Part shown: piece after piece, positions 28,762 through 38,452 of the stretch
Layout: every line of letters starts with the position of its first letter
Numbering within the stretch: position 1 is the stretch's first letter
From: Hyaloraphidium curvatum
Taxonomy: Eukaryota > Monoblepharomycota > Hyaloraphidiomycetes > Hyaloraphidiales > Hyaloraphidiaceae
Length of the DNA: 64,000 nt
Assembly: GCA_025558095.1 (NCBI GenBank)
Contig: JAIVFI010000008.1
Span: 558,001-622,000 of the forward strand
Direction of reading: 5' to 3'
Translations under genes and position numbers: made by a program
Notes under the pieces: generated by a model
What the model saw: only the letters and a program-made list of their open reading frames with translations
The model's database searches: none
Told to the model about the DNA's origin: nothing

Positions 28762-28959
28762 TCCGGCGGTCCAGGGATAAGGCGGGGACCGATCCGGGGC
28801 TTTTCCACGGCAAGACGAGCCCGGTCTACTCTGTCTCTACGTACAAGGTGGCGCGTTCGTCAGATCTACGGCATGTACAATGCCTCTTCGTCAGACCCAA
28901 TGGCAGGAATGCAGAAGTTTGCAGCGGAGGGACCGCGAGGACGCTACATCGCGCCCCCC

Positions 28960-30345
28960 TCAGCGGTCCCTGTCGATGATGCGCACGGTCTGGATCCGGC
29001 GCGAGGGCGGCGACCCTTTCGGCCTCGCGGCCCAGGTCGCCCAGTCCGTGCCCGCGAAGCGGCGCAGCACCCCCTCCCGCGCATCGCTCGACGCGCTCCA
29101 GCTCCCCTTGCCGCACAGGTCGGCGACGGCGAGCGCAAAGGGGTGCACGAGGGCGTCAGCGGCCGTGATGCGGTCCGCGGGGTCCGTGTGCAGCATGCGG
29201 AACAGCAGGTCCGCGGCGTCGTACACGACGTCCGGGAGGGGTTCTTCCCGGTTGTCGAGGAGGAGCTTCAGCTTGGCCTGGATCTGCGTGGTGGTGTTGT
29301 GACGCAGCAGGCGCGAGCCGAGGAGGTTCAGGTCGCAGTTGGAGACGTACGGCTCGAGCCACCACCCGACGACGATGCCCGCGGAATACATATCGGGCCG
29401 CGTGTCGGTCGAAGAGTAGCCGTTCAGGTAGAGCTCCGGTGCGACGTAGCCGGGCGTGCCGCGGCCGTAGGGATGCGGCTCGGTGCCCTCGGGGCACTGG
29501 CGGGCGAGGCCAAAGTCGATGAGCACGAGGTTGCCCTCGTCGTCCACCATGAGGTTGGCGGGGCAGATGTCCAGGTGCGCGATGCGCAGGTCCGAGAGGG
29601 AGTTTAGGGTGGTGAGGAGCTCGAAGGTGCGCCGGGCGACGTCGACGAGGTCGCAGCTGCGCATCGACAGCTTGTGCAGCCGCGGAAAGACGAGCACCAT
29701 GCGGTTCTCGTCGTCCTCGTCGGCGAAGCTGTCGATCAGCCGGACGACGCCGGACACGTGCGTGGCCCGCAGGATGTTGAGGATGTCGATCTCGTTCTCG
29801 GACATCTTGGCGTCCGAGACCTTTTTCAACACCACGTGCCGGTTCTCGACGACGTCCCAGGCGAACTCGATGGTCGAGAGCTCGGTCTGCGGGCGGATTG
29901 GGGGGAGGCCGACACGTCAGTGGGGGTCCAGCGGTGGCAAGGTGCGGCCGCCCACCGCAAACCGGCCGCCGTCGGACGGGCCCTCGCTGTGGTATCTGTC
30001 GCGGCCGCGCGGCTGCATGGGGTGGTGCGCCTGCGCGGTCGACAGCGGCTTGGAGGCCGCGCTGGCGGCCGAGGCGGCGCTGCCCCTCCGCGGCGAGGCG
30101 ACCGGCAGCGAGTTCGGCGGCAGCGTGTCGCCCGGGGACGAGGCGGCGGCGGGGTCGACCGCGGTGTCCGCGGCCGATGCGGCGCACGAGACCGGCGACG
30201 CCATGGCGGCGCCGAGGCCGCCGCCGACGAGCTCGACGCCGCTGTCGATGCGGTAGAGGTCCAGCGACGTCACGGATTCGCCAGACACTCGGCGGAGTGG
30301 CATAGCAAGCGGAGGACGCAACAGCGTGGGGCCGCCGTCCGCCAT
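28960..30345 (-). CDS. Divergent Ser/Thr protein kinase
   Basis: Protein kinase domain with a long Ser/Ala/Gly-rich leader. Visible subdomains: beta3 lysine in RHVVLKKVSDAK, alphaC SENEIDILNILRATH, catalytic loop RIAHLDICPANLM, metal site LVLIDFGLARQ, activation segment GRGTPGYVAPELYLNGYSS, and DTRPDMYSAGIVVG. The catalytic Asp and Asn are present, but HRD is HLD and the loop lysine is Cys. The glycine loop is not recognisable; an intron falls just before it. The general pattern recalls CDC7/WEE-like branches, but I cannot place it. Start 30345 is the first in-frame ATG; 30303 is an alternative. Confidence 0.8.
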
Positions 30346-30602
30346 TGCATCGGGGGTGCTCCTTCGATGATAAGCACTGATTGTCGGTGGTCGTCGGTGC
30401 GGCCTCCGCCGGCTCTTCCCCACCAGCCTCCAGCCCCTAGACCAAAATCCCGAGGCCCGTGAAACGGTTCTCGGGTCCCATCCTGTCCGAGAAGCTTGCG
30501 TTGTGCCATCCTGCAGTGCTCAGGACGTCATCGCACGTGCCTGGGGTCGGATCAGGGGCCTTGGAAGCGCGGGCCCCGCCGCCCCGGCAAGCCAAATGAC
30601 CC
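30346..30602. promoter_or_regulatory. Divergent region, kinase / TFIIH p52
   Basis: About 260 bp separating two divergent starts, among the longest such regions in the window. No TATA box, repeat or additional exon was recognised. Confidence 0.35.
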
Positions 30603-32655
30603 ATGGCCGCGCCAATCTACGTCGAGGCCGATCTGCAAGCCATAAAGTCGAATGTCTTTGAGCTCATTGAGACGCTCTCGCTGGCTTTCGTCACCCGGCT
30701 GTACAGGCACCCGCCGACATGCCTGGGCCTGTTCAAGTTGGGACCTCGATCCTGGCCGGCCTCTCTCGCCCTGACGACGCGTTCTTTGCCCTCCGGAAGG
30801 CTCCTACCGACCCTAAGCAAGATGATCGTGTCTCGGATCCTCCTGATTCCCGATGGGCTGCCGCTGGAGACCGTGGAATCCTGGTTCCATGACCACGCGC
30901 AAAAGTGGGGAAGCAGCCGCGACGGGCCGCCATCGCGCGTTCCTGACGCGTCGTGCCGGCGTTCAGCGCGTATCTGAAGGCACGGAAGAGGCTGGAGACC
31001 CTGAAGGTGGCGATTGTGGCCGAGAACAGGATGATGCTGCGGCAGGAGTTCCGGGAGAACCTCTGGTTCGCCTTTACCGGAGGGTGGGATTTAATTGGCT
31101 GGCCGTCAAGTTTGGACACTGACCGTGATATCTTCGGTCATAGGGGCCCGCCTTGGGTGTTTGGCAAGCCGGTAGCCACGGCCGCCGCCTCGGCGCCCCG
31201 GACGGACGGCGCCGAGACGCCCGCGGAAGGCGGCGAGAGCGGCAAAGAGCCCGTGACCCGCGATTCCCTGGAAAAATACTGCCACGATCAGTGGGAGGTA
31301 TGTGTCTTTGGTGCCGTTGAGCACAAGGACGTCATTCACTTCAGTACCGTCCTACAGGCCGTGCTCCATTACATGTGCCGGACCGACGGCTCTTCCCAGA
31401 TACAATGGACCAAGGACCCGCCCAAAGGGGTCCTGCGCCTCCTCGAGAGCTCGGGGCTGATGGCCAAGGCCGTCAAGGGGGAGCACCAGTGGGTTTCGCC
31501 CGCTCCGTCGCTCTTGTCTCGTTCGTGACAGACCCCAGGAACGGCAACGCCATGGACACGGACGACGACGACCGGGGAAAGGGATCCGGAGAGCGGCTCA
31601 GGATCACCAGCAAAGGCTTCCAGTTCCTGCTGCAGGACGTGAACACGCAGATCTGGGCTTTCCTGCTGCAGTACGTGGATCTTGCGGACGTGGGAATCAG
31701 CTGCTGGTTCGAAGGCGTGTGGGCGTGAGCTCACCTACGGCCGACGTCCGCAGGAGCTGCAAATGGATCAGGTGGAGATGATCCAGATGCTCTTCCTCCT
31801 CGGAAGCATGCAGGAGGGCATCGTGCGTGGCGTCGCTCGCGGAAGCAGCAGAGCTCGTAAAGCTCACTTCATGCTCTGCAGGGGTACAGCACCGAGGCGG
31901 CCTTGACCGTGACGCAGCAGTGCATGCTGGTCGATCTCCGGAACCTCGGGATCGTCTACCAGCGGAAAGTGAGAGGGCTGCTTGCGACCAGCTGCCAGAT
32001 CGCTCATCGCCATCGCCTCGGCAGAAAAAATCCACCACGTTCTACCCCACGCCGCTGGCGACGACCCTGACCTCGGGTGCCATGGTCGCAACCCGGCAGG
32101 AAGAAGTCGGCTTCATCATGCTCGAGACCAACTACCGCCTGTACGCGTACACGCAGTCTCCGCTGCAGATTGCCGTGCTCGCCCTGTTCGTGGACCTCAA
32201 GGCGCGGTTCAAGAACATGTTGGTGGGGATGATCACGCGAGAGAGCATGCGGGACGCCTTCGCGCACGGCATCACGGCCCAGCAGGTGATTCGTGACGCC
32301 TCGCAGAGTCTTTCTCTACCTCACGGCCGATCAACAGATCATCCAATACCTCAACACCCACGCGCATCCGATCCAGAAAAAGGAGAACCCCGTGCTGCCG
32401 CCAACTGTGCTCGACCAACTTCGGCTTTGGGAGCTGGAGCGCAACCGGCTGACGGTGCGGCACGGGTACCTCTACAACAACTTTGTCAGCGACAGGGACT
32501 TTGAGGAGACGGCGCGGTACGCCGAGATGGTCGGCGGGCTGGTGGCCAAGCGGGAAAGCAGGAACAACCTCGCGGAAAAGGCGCTCTTCATCAAGGAGGA
32601 GATGCACGCGGACGTGCGGGAGTACGTGAAGCGCCGCAAGGCGCAAGGCGCATGA
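30603..32655 (+). CDS. TFB2: TFIIH subunit p52 (Tfb2/GTF2H4)
   Basis: Core TFIIH subunit that anchors and stimulates the XPB/Ssl2 ATPase in promoter opening and nucleotide excision repair. N-terminal [19 protein letters not shown] corresponds to RLYGHPATCLAVFRxLP. Later: [14 protein letters not shown]-like block, [31 protein letters not shown]-type helix, KIHHVLPHA in a shadow frame over the true [13 protein letters not shown], then [91 protein letters not shown] and [13 protein letters not shown]. The order and near-identity of these blocks make the call firm. Several introns of about 50-70 nt. Confidence 0.93.
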
Positions 32656-32736
32656 AGGTTTTGGGACTGGAGTGGACTTTGGCTTGGCACCCCGATACCC
32701 GCGTTATACCTGTGACGATACAGAGCAGATCCTGAG

Positions 32737-33693
32737 TCAATCGCTCTCGTTCCCGCCCTTTCTCGCCTTCTTGGCCTGGGCAACGGCACCACTCCCGCCG
32801 GCCAAGTCCGTCGCCCGCACGAAGCTGTACGTCCGGAGGGCCGCCTTTGCGAGCTCCTCGTTGTTCGCGGGCGACAAGCCCTCTTCGAAACCCAGTGTTC
32901 TCCGGTGAGCGTAACCGAGTTCTGAATAAATGGCCAACGGAAACTCGAAGGACTGCACGGTCACCAGACCAGCCTCCTTCGCGAGCTTCTTGATCTCCCA
33001 CAGGCTGTACGGTTTCTCTTCCTTCAGTGTAACGTCGATTGTGGCCACGCTGGGCCGCAACCGGCGGACCTTGGCCATAGCCCTCAGGAGATCGCCGTCC
33101 CCGTCCGAGCCTTCGGGGTGGATCTTGACCTCCTTCGGCGACGCCAGGAGAGCCGAGGCCGATCTGAAGAACCCCAGCAGAAGAGTCTGATTTAGGCGAA
33201 CGTTCCGGGCTTCGTCCTTCTCGCCGGCCCCAACGTGCGGGAACTGGAAGACAATCCGTGAGAACCGTTTCTTCTTCAGCGCCTTCTCCGCCTCCAGCTT
33301 GGTGGCATCAATATCAAAGAGAATCTCCGCGTCCGCATTGTGCTCCGCTATGCCATCCAGGTGCGTGCTGAGGTCCGGATACTTTGCCGCCGCAACTTCT
33401 CTGGAATCGTACGCGGTGGCCGCGAGCGAAGCCCCGGGAAAAAGCTGCGACAACGCGTGGGCGAACGAGAAGTTGCCCTCGCCGACCAGCAGGAAGGAAT
33501 CCGCCTCGCTGTAGGGCACGACGTGCGCTTTGGCGTGCTCCTCCGTCGCCTTGGGCTTCGGCTTCCCCGACCGCTCCGCAAGGTGCTGAGGCTTCCGCGC
33601 CTGCGAGCCGAGCAGGGCGCCGAGCGATGCGGCGAGCTTGGACCGCTTCTTTGACGGGCCGTCTCCCTGCTGGCCTGCCTTGCGCTTGGTCAT
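32737..33693 (-). CDS. BMT5: 25S rRNA (uridine-N3) methyltransferase BMT5-like
   Basis: Rossmann-like SAM methyltransferase (DUF2431) that in yeast makes m3U2634 in 25S rRNA. After a basic, nucleolar-type leader (MTKRKAGQQGDGPSKKRSK) the motif FLLVGEGNFSFAHALSQLFP is diagnostic, followed by ASLAATAYDSREVAAAKYP, FDIDATKLE, RIVFQFPHVGAGEKDEARNV, RLNQTLLLGFFRSA, ATIDVTLKEEKPYSLWEIKK and LGYAHRRTLGFEEGLSP. One uninterrupted frame, rare in this window. The open frame runs further upstream, but ATG 33693 is the natural start. It ends 82 bp from convergent TFB2. Confidence 0.92.
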   Translation of the reverse strand: MTKRKAGQQGDGPSKKRSKLAASLGALLGSQARKPQHLAERSGKPKPKATEEHAKAHVVPYSEADSFLLVGEGNFSFAHALSQLFPGASLAATAYDSREVAAAKYPDLSTHLDGIAEHNADAEILFDIDATKLEAEKALKKKRFSRIVFQFPHVGAGEKDEARNVRLNQTLLLGFFRSASALLASPKEVKIHPEGSDGDGDLLRAMAKVRRLRPSVATIDVTLKEEKPYSLWEIKKLAKEAGLVTVQSFEFPLAIYSELGYAHRRTLGFEEGLSPANNEELAKAALRTYSFVRATDLAGGSGAVAQAKKARKGGNESD

Positions 33694-33906
33694 GGTGCTT
33701 GCGGCCAGCGCAATGTTTACTCGCTCGTATCGCGGCCAGCGCGGTTGTGTCGCGTCCTCGCGCGTCCCTCGCGCGATGCGCTCGTATCGCGAACCGTCTT
33801 CCGTACAATCCAGGCTCGACAGAACGTACCTTTTCCAACCTCGCAAACAGGCTTGAGGCAACATCGCTTCCCTTCCGTTGGGTAGCTCCATTAAAAGTTG
33901 CCCACA
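33694..33906. promoter_or_regulatory. Divergent promoter BMT5 / FkbM with repeated motif
   Basis: The 213 bp between divergent starts contain two exact copies of CGCTCGTATCGCG, at 33722-33734 and 33779-33791, 57 bp apart, in a CG-rich setting. Both copies lie nearer the BMT5 start. Confidence 0.45.
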
Positions 33907-34860
33907 ATGATCCCACGGCACTTCTTCTGGATAGCTGTTGCATTGGCCGCACTCTTTGTGCTTGGATTCATTTGGTTCGAAAGATCAGCTTTTGAGGCAA
34001 ACCTGCGTAGTAGGACAAGCGAAGCCTGCGAGCTACCCACCACCAAAGTGGAAGTGGGAATTGACTCACACTGCGAGCTGCCCCGCACCGAAGTCGTTTT
34101 CAACACGATTGTTCAAGGGCTGTTTCAGGAGAGAGTGATCCCACCGGGCGACATCCTGGACATTGGCGCCAGCGAAGGAGATTGGTCTTGCGCATTTGCC
34201 TGTTTCAACCGGGACAGGATTGTGCATGCAGCAGACCCCAACCACATGCTCCGCCATACGCTACCATGTCCCGCACTAGGGAACATTCGCATACACACAC
34301 TAGCAATGTCCGACACCTTGGGTAAGGTATCTTTCAATCCAAAGTCGGTAAAGGCCTACGTGGGGAGCCTCGAGACTAAGCGAAATGATGGGGAGGGAAA
34401 CGTCGAGGTGACAACGCTGGATCGCTTTTTTCAGCAACAAAAGTCGTTCCCAGGCTTCATGCATTTGGACGTGGAATGGTACGAACTGAAGCTTATCGTG
34501 GGTGGCAGGGCGACCATCGCACAATACAGGCCGCCGTTCAGCTTTGAGGTTCACATGAACACTTCAGAAAGCCGACGCACCATTGCGGCAGTCGAACAAC
34601 TCGGATACTCCGTATTCATGGTGAATGAAGGATGTGGCGTCACGGAAAACTGCCGAAACAACCTCGCATTTCCACACAATGCGACTTCACCGTTCAACAG
34701 AAGCCTTACCTTGAAACTAGCGGTGCGCACTGGCTCCTTGCTGCATGTAACGAGCAAAACGGCGGATGCCGTTTATGCTGCACACCAAGGCTTTGCTAAG
34801 CCGTGGCAGCGATCCGCCAACGAGAAACAGTTTGGAAAGGCCCAGGGACTGTTGAAATGA
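33907..34860 (+). CDS. FkbM-family methyltransferase, type II membrane protein
   Basis: 317 residues in one exon. Residues 5-22 are a signal-anchor helix (HFFWIAVALAALFVLGFIWF), so the catalytic part should face a lumen. The methyltransferase fold shows GDILDIGASEGDWSCAFACF (SAM loop), IVHAADPNHMLRHTLPC, the FkbM-type VEVTTLDRFF and FMHLDVEWYELKLIVGG (acidic-x-E metal/substrate motif), and PFSFEVHMNTSES. The C-terminal half has cysteines and N-glycosylation-like sites (NATS, NRSL). Base use is visibly less GC-rich than its neighbours. FkbM proteins O-methylate sugars or small molecules; the substrate here is unknown. Confidence 0.82.
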   Translation: MIPRHFFWIAVALAALFVLGFIWFERSAFEANLRSRTSEACELPTTKVEVGIDSHCELPRTEVVFNTIVQGLFQERVIPPGDILDIGASEGDWSCAFACFNRDRIVHAADPNHMLRHTLPCPALGNIRIHTLAMSDTLGKVSFNPKSVKAYVGSLETKRNDGEGNVEVTTLDRFFQQQKSFPGFMHLDVEWYELKLIVGGRATIAQYRPPFSFEVHMNTSESRRTIAAVEQLGYSVFMVNEGCGVTENCRNNLAFPHNATSPFNRSLTLKLAVRTGSLLHVTSKTADAVYAAHQGFAKPWQRSANEKQFGKAQGLLK

Positions 34861-35052
34861 ATGGAAATGCAGAAATTGCGTAACCTGGACTGGGTCCGGA
34901 GAAATCGCCCATGATCGTGGTCCGTTTGCTTTGCTGATTGGTTCTGGGGTCCCCAACCAACTCCCCTCGAAGCTATCCCCGCCCGACCGCTTGGACGGAA
35001 TTCTCGGATCCTGCTTTCCCGCGATTTGGAAGAACTTGGACGATTCGGAGCC
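34861..35052 (+). promoter_or_regulatory. RAD51B upstream region with E2F-type and CCAAT sites
   Basis: The region holds TTTCCCGCGA at 35015-35024, a perfect E2F/MBF-type core about 30 bp before the RAD51B ATG, and an inverted CCAAT box (GATTGG, 34936-34941). S-phase control of a recombination gene would be expected, but this is inferred from motif sequence alone. Confidence 0.45.
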
Positions 35053-36339
35053 ATGGCGGTGCCTCTGACGCGCGTGAACGCGATTCCACCGGAGGTCACT
35101 GAGACTCTCGCGCGGAACGGGTTCCAAACGACCAAGGACCTTCTATCGCTGTCCGCGTTCGAGGTCCGAGAGATATGCTGGACCCTCCCTACCGAAACTG
35201 TCGCGCTCGCGATGCTCATGGCGGCGCGATCGGCGACGCCCAAGAAGCGCACCGCGTTGCAACTGTACTCGCTGGGTTCGGCTGTGACGCGCGGAGCCGC
35301 GTATCCCACTCGGATTTCGACCGGACTTGCGGATGTGGACGAAGTGCTCCTCGGAGGGCTGCGGCACGGGACGCTGAGCGAAATCGTGGGGCCCAATGGC
35401 GTCGGCAAGACGCAGCTGGTCCTCCAGCTCTGCGCCATGGCCGGACAGCACGGACACGTTCTTTACTTTGGTTTGTCAGCCCCATGCGGCCGTTCTGTGA
35501 TTCCTGGCTTACTGCCACAGATGCCGAGAACGCCTTCAACGCCCAACGGTGCGTGTGTCGTTGGTCTGCAAAGCGAACTCGTGCCTAACACTTCGCAGCC
35601 TTCTCGAGATTGCTTCTCTGCGCTTTCCGGAGACGTACGCGTCCACTGCCGCTCTCGAGGATCTGTCAAAGCGCACGCACGTCTTTGCCGTCACCTCTGC
35701 CAGGGAGCTGGGAGCAAAGCTGGGCGAGCTCGAGAACTTCATCGCGATCAATGGAGTGCGCCTCATTGTCGTCGATTCCGTCGCCGCGCTTGTACGCCGC
35801 GACTTTGGTATCGGAGGCGGCCACGATTCGGACGGGAGGCAAGGCGGCAACGCGGCGCAGATATCGGACCTGCTGTCCGCGGAGGCGTCCAAGATGAAGT
35901 ACCTCGCGGAACACTACAATCTCGCGGTGGGCTCATGTTGCTTGCAAGGGCGCTTCTTTAGCTTACCTTGCTTTGCAGGTCGTCGCCACCAACCACGTTA
36001 CGACCACATCGGTCCGGCAATCGGACGAGCGCATGGTAACAGCTGCTCTGGTAATGCCCCGTGGTTCTGTGGTTACCTTGTTCTTGATGTATAGTCCCGC
36101 AGGGCAACACATGGCATCACGCCACAAACATGAGGATCGTGCTGGAGTACCTGGTGGCAAATGCCGACCTGTCGACGACCGGTCAGAACCGCGCCATTCG
36201 CACAGCTGGGGACACGATGGTGGAAGGGCGGCCAACTACGCGGGTGCTGCGGATAGCGAAGTCCTCGGTGGCTGCCGCTGCGAGCTTCCCCTACGTGATC
36301 GACGGAGCTGGGCTTCGCTTGCTTGCGACACCGCAGTAG
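35053..36339 (+). CDS. RAD51B: RAD51 paralogue, RAD51B-like
   Basis: RecA-fold ATPase of the RAD51 paralogue complex that helps load RAD51 at breaks and forks. N-terminal helix-hairpin region (IPPEVTETLARNGFQTTKDL), linker TRISTGLADVDEVLLGGLRH, Walker A GPNGVGKTQLVLQL, then across two introns YFDAENAFNAQRLLEIASLR FPETYAS (the RAD51B-specific RLxEIAxxRFP block), Walker B VRLIVVDSVAALVRRDF, EASKMKYLAEHYNLA and VVATNHVTTTS. Later exons MRIVLEYLVANADLSTT and TRVLRIAKSS complete the fold. It stops at TPQ, 55 bp before the convergent MND1 stop. Confidence 0.88.
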
Positions 36340-36394
36340 AATTGATTCACATACAGACCCCCGCACGTCTAGATCTCCGCTGCACAGTATTAAG

Positions 36395-37629
36395 TCAGAC
36401 AGTGTCGAGATCGGCGGGCACCTGGAACTGCTCGTTGAAGTCCTCGCTGGCGATGCCGAACTTGTTCGAGCAGTAGGACTGCAGAAGCCAGCTTTTGGAA
36501 GACTTGAGTCGATTGTCTCTTCGCGAGGCCAGAGCACTCACATGTTTTCGACATGCTTGTTGATTTCCGCCTTGAGCTGGTTGATGCGGACCCCTTGGTG
36601 ACGATGTTTGATCCAACGATGGCGCGGAAGCTGGGATCGGAACCCACTCTTTGCTTCCCATACAGCAGGATCGTTCGCCGCGTACTTGGCAAGCTCCTGC
36701 TCAGTTTGGGCTTTTTCCTTCTGCAGTTCGTCGAAGATCTTGAGCTTCTCCGCGCGTGGGTCCTGTGTTGCACGACGGATCAGCAGGTCGCACGCGGCGT
36801 TTGGCTCGCGATGCTTACGGACGGGGGCCGTGCCTGACGTGCAGCTTCCAGCTGAGAGTCCAGATCTTTGCTCTTTGTCTCTAGCGTTTGGAGCTCCTGC
36901 TCCAGCTCTTCGATCTTGTTGCGCCTCTGTCAACGTGTCAGACACGGATCCACAACCTGGCTGACCAGACCCACATTGACGACTGCTTGCGACGGCAGAG
37001 CCTGCGAAGATCACCGTGGTGAGTTGCCCATTTAAGACGAGCGGAGAAGGAGAAGCACATAGTAGTAGTTTCTGTGGGCGGTAGATCAGACGATCTCTCG
37101 TGCAGGTTGGAGCCACCAAGACCTACCCGATTCCGATCTTTTCGCATGTCACCAGTCGGTCGGACACGAGGCCGTCGAGAACCTCCTTCACGGCCTGTTG
37201 CACTGATCGTGTCATGGTCAACCATGGAGGTCGACCGCCTGAAGCCGGCTCCTCCCACCGACTCCTCTCTTGGTCGCCAGCTTCTCGATGTCCTTGAAAG
37301 GAAAGAAGTCCCGGGTCTCGAAAAACTGCCGGAGAACGCGTGCCCGCCCGAGCGCGGCGAAGACCCGTTCGTCGTTAGCGGTTCGGCGATCGGCACGGTC
37401 GCGGCACGGCCGCGCGCACTAACGATCTCCAGAATCTTCTTCCTCTTGTCCTCCGCACTCAGCCCCTTCTTCTTCGCAGACTAGTGGGTCGCGGCGCGCG
37501 GATCAAGGGCGCGATCGGGCGTGGATTTCGCACGAGCCGGCAACGCGTCGCGCGGGCAAGGCGCGGTGGAAACGGGCAGTGTGGCGTCAGGATACTCTTG
37601 GAGAACTCCGTAGCTCTGCCGCGCACCAT
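36395..37629 (-). CDS. MND1: Meiotic recombination protein MND1
   Basis: Partner of HOP2; the heterodimer stimulates RAD51/DMC1 strand invasion in meiosis. Reconstructed segments: MSAKKKGLSAEDKRKKILEI, a winged-helix part (FFPFKDIEKLATKRGV; then VKEVLDGLVSDRLVTCEKIG), a coiled coil (FDELQKEKAQTEQELAKYAA; DPAVW matches DPQVVEEI) and the C-terminal NIWLLQSYCSNKFGIASEDF ending VPADLDTV, as in human NIFAIKSWAKRKFG. To reach the KKKGLSAE start the first exon must be just ATG (37627-37629), followed by a 146-nt GT-AG intron (37481-37626). Its presence suggests a sexual or parasexual cycle. Confidence 0.85.
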
Positions 37630-37849
37630 GTTTTCGGGCTCGCTGGCGGGTCTGGAGTGTGGGCCGTCTGGTGATTCGACGCTGAGTGCGATGGTCGGTG
37701 CATGATCGCGATGCCACGCGGACCCCCACGACCAAACTGACCCTCCGCTGCCTCCTTCCGTCCCGTTTGTGGACTCACGATGAGGCAGGCACATGCCCGC
37801 TCATCTCCGAATGCCACCGGCCAACTCGGAGCTCCTTCCAGTCTTCGCA

Positions 37850-38372
37850 ATGGCGGACCGTCGAACCCCTTCCGACCGACCAACCAAGGTCGTCCCCGAG
37901 CTCTGGAGCCCCCGGAATCAGCCTGACGTCCTTCATTTCACAGCGGACGAACTCAATACGAGGTTAATGGAGCAGGACAATGACCGTCGTGTCGCTGAGG
38001 AGCTGCACAGTGGGCACACACTGGTCGAACATGAATGTCAGCTCGACTGAACCTCGTACTCCCAGGCAAAGTCAGCGCCATCAAATCGGTGTGTTGCTCG
38101 GCCATGGAGCCATTTGCATCAGTCGTTGACGACTGTCTCCTTCTCAGTTCACCATTCAGGTCCAGGAGGACGTCAACAACCAGAACCGCTTCCTGGATGA
38201 TATGGGGCTCACCGTAGACAGGGCCGGCACAGGACTCCGGGCGTCATTCTCGCGATTGAACGTTATGATGGCGACCTCCCATGGCCGGAGCATCTGCCAG
38301 ATGGTCGGCATTGCGCTGTTCATCTTCCTCGTCTGGTACTGGTACCCGCGATCACAACCGAATCCCAGTTGA
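37850..38372 (+). CDS. BET1: SNARE protein BET1/SFT1
   Basis: Qc-SNARE of ER-Golgi transport. About 130 residues over three exons. A proline-rich leader precedes NDRRVAEELHS|KVSAIKSFTIQVQEDV, then NNQNRFLDDMGLTVDRAGTG and LRASFSRLNVMM, the SNARE motif around the zero-layer glutamine. A C-terminal anchor of about 18 hydrophobic residues (MVGIALFIFLVWYWYP) follows. The two introns are near 56 and 60 nt. BET1 and the related SFT1 cannot be told apart here. Confidence 0.88.
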
Positions 38373-38452
38373 AGACGTGTAATGAAGGTGACGGAGCTAT
38401 GTACAAGGTTGAAGGAAGACCAAGAGTGGAGCAGAAGCCGACAAAGATGATC

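Noticed and set aside
33694-33921. Upstream extension of the BMT5 frame beyond ATG 33693
   Set aside because: The extra frame lacks similarity and starts from a non-ATG codon; the basic leader after ATG 33693 fits the family.
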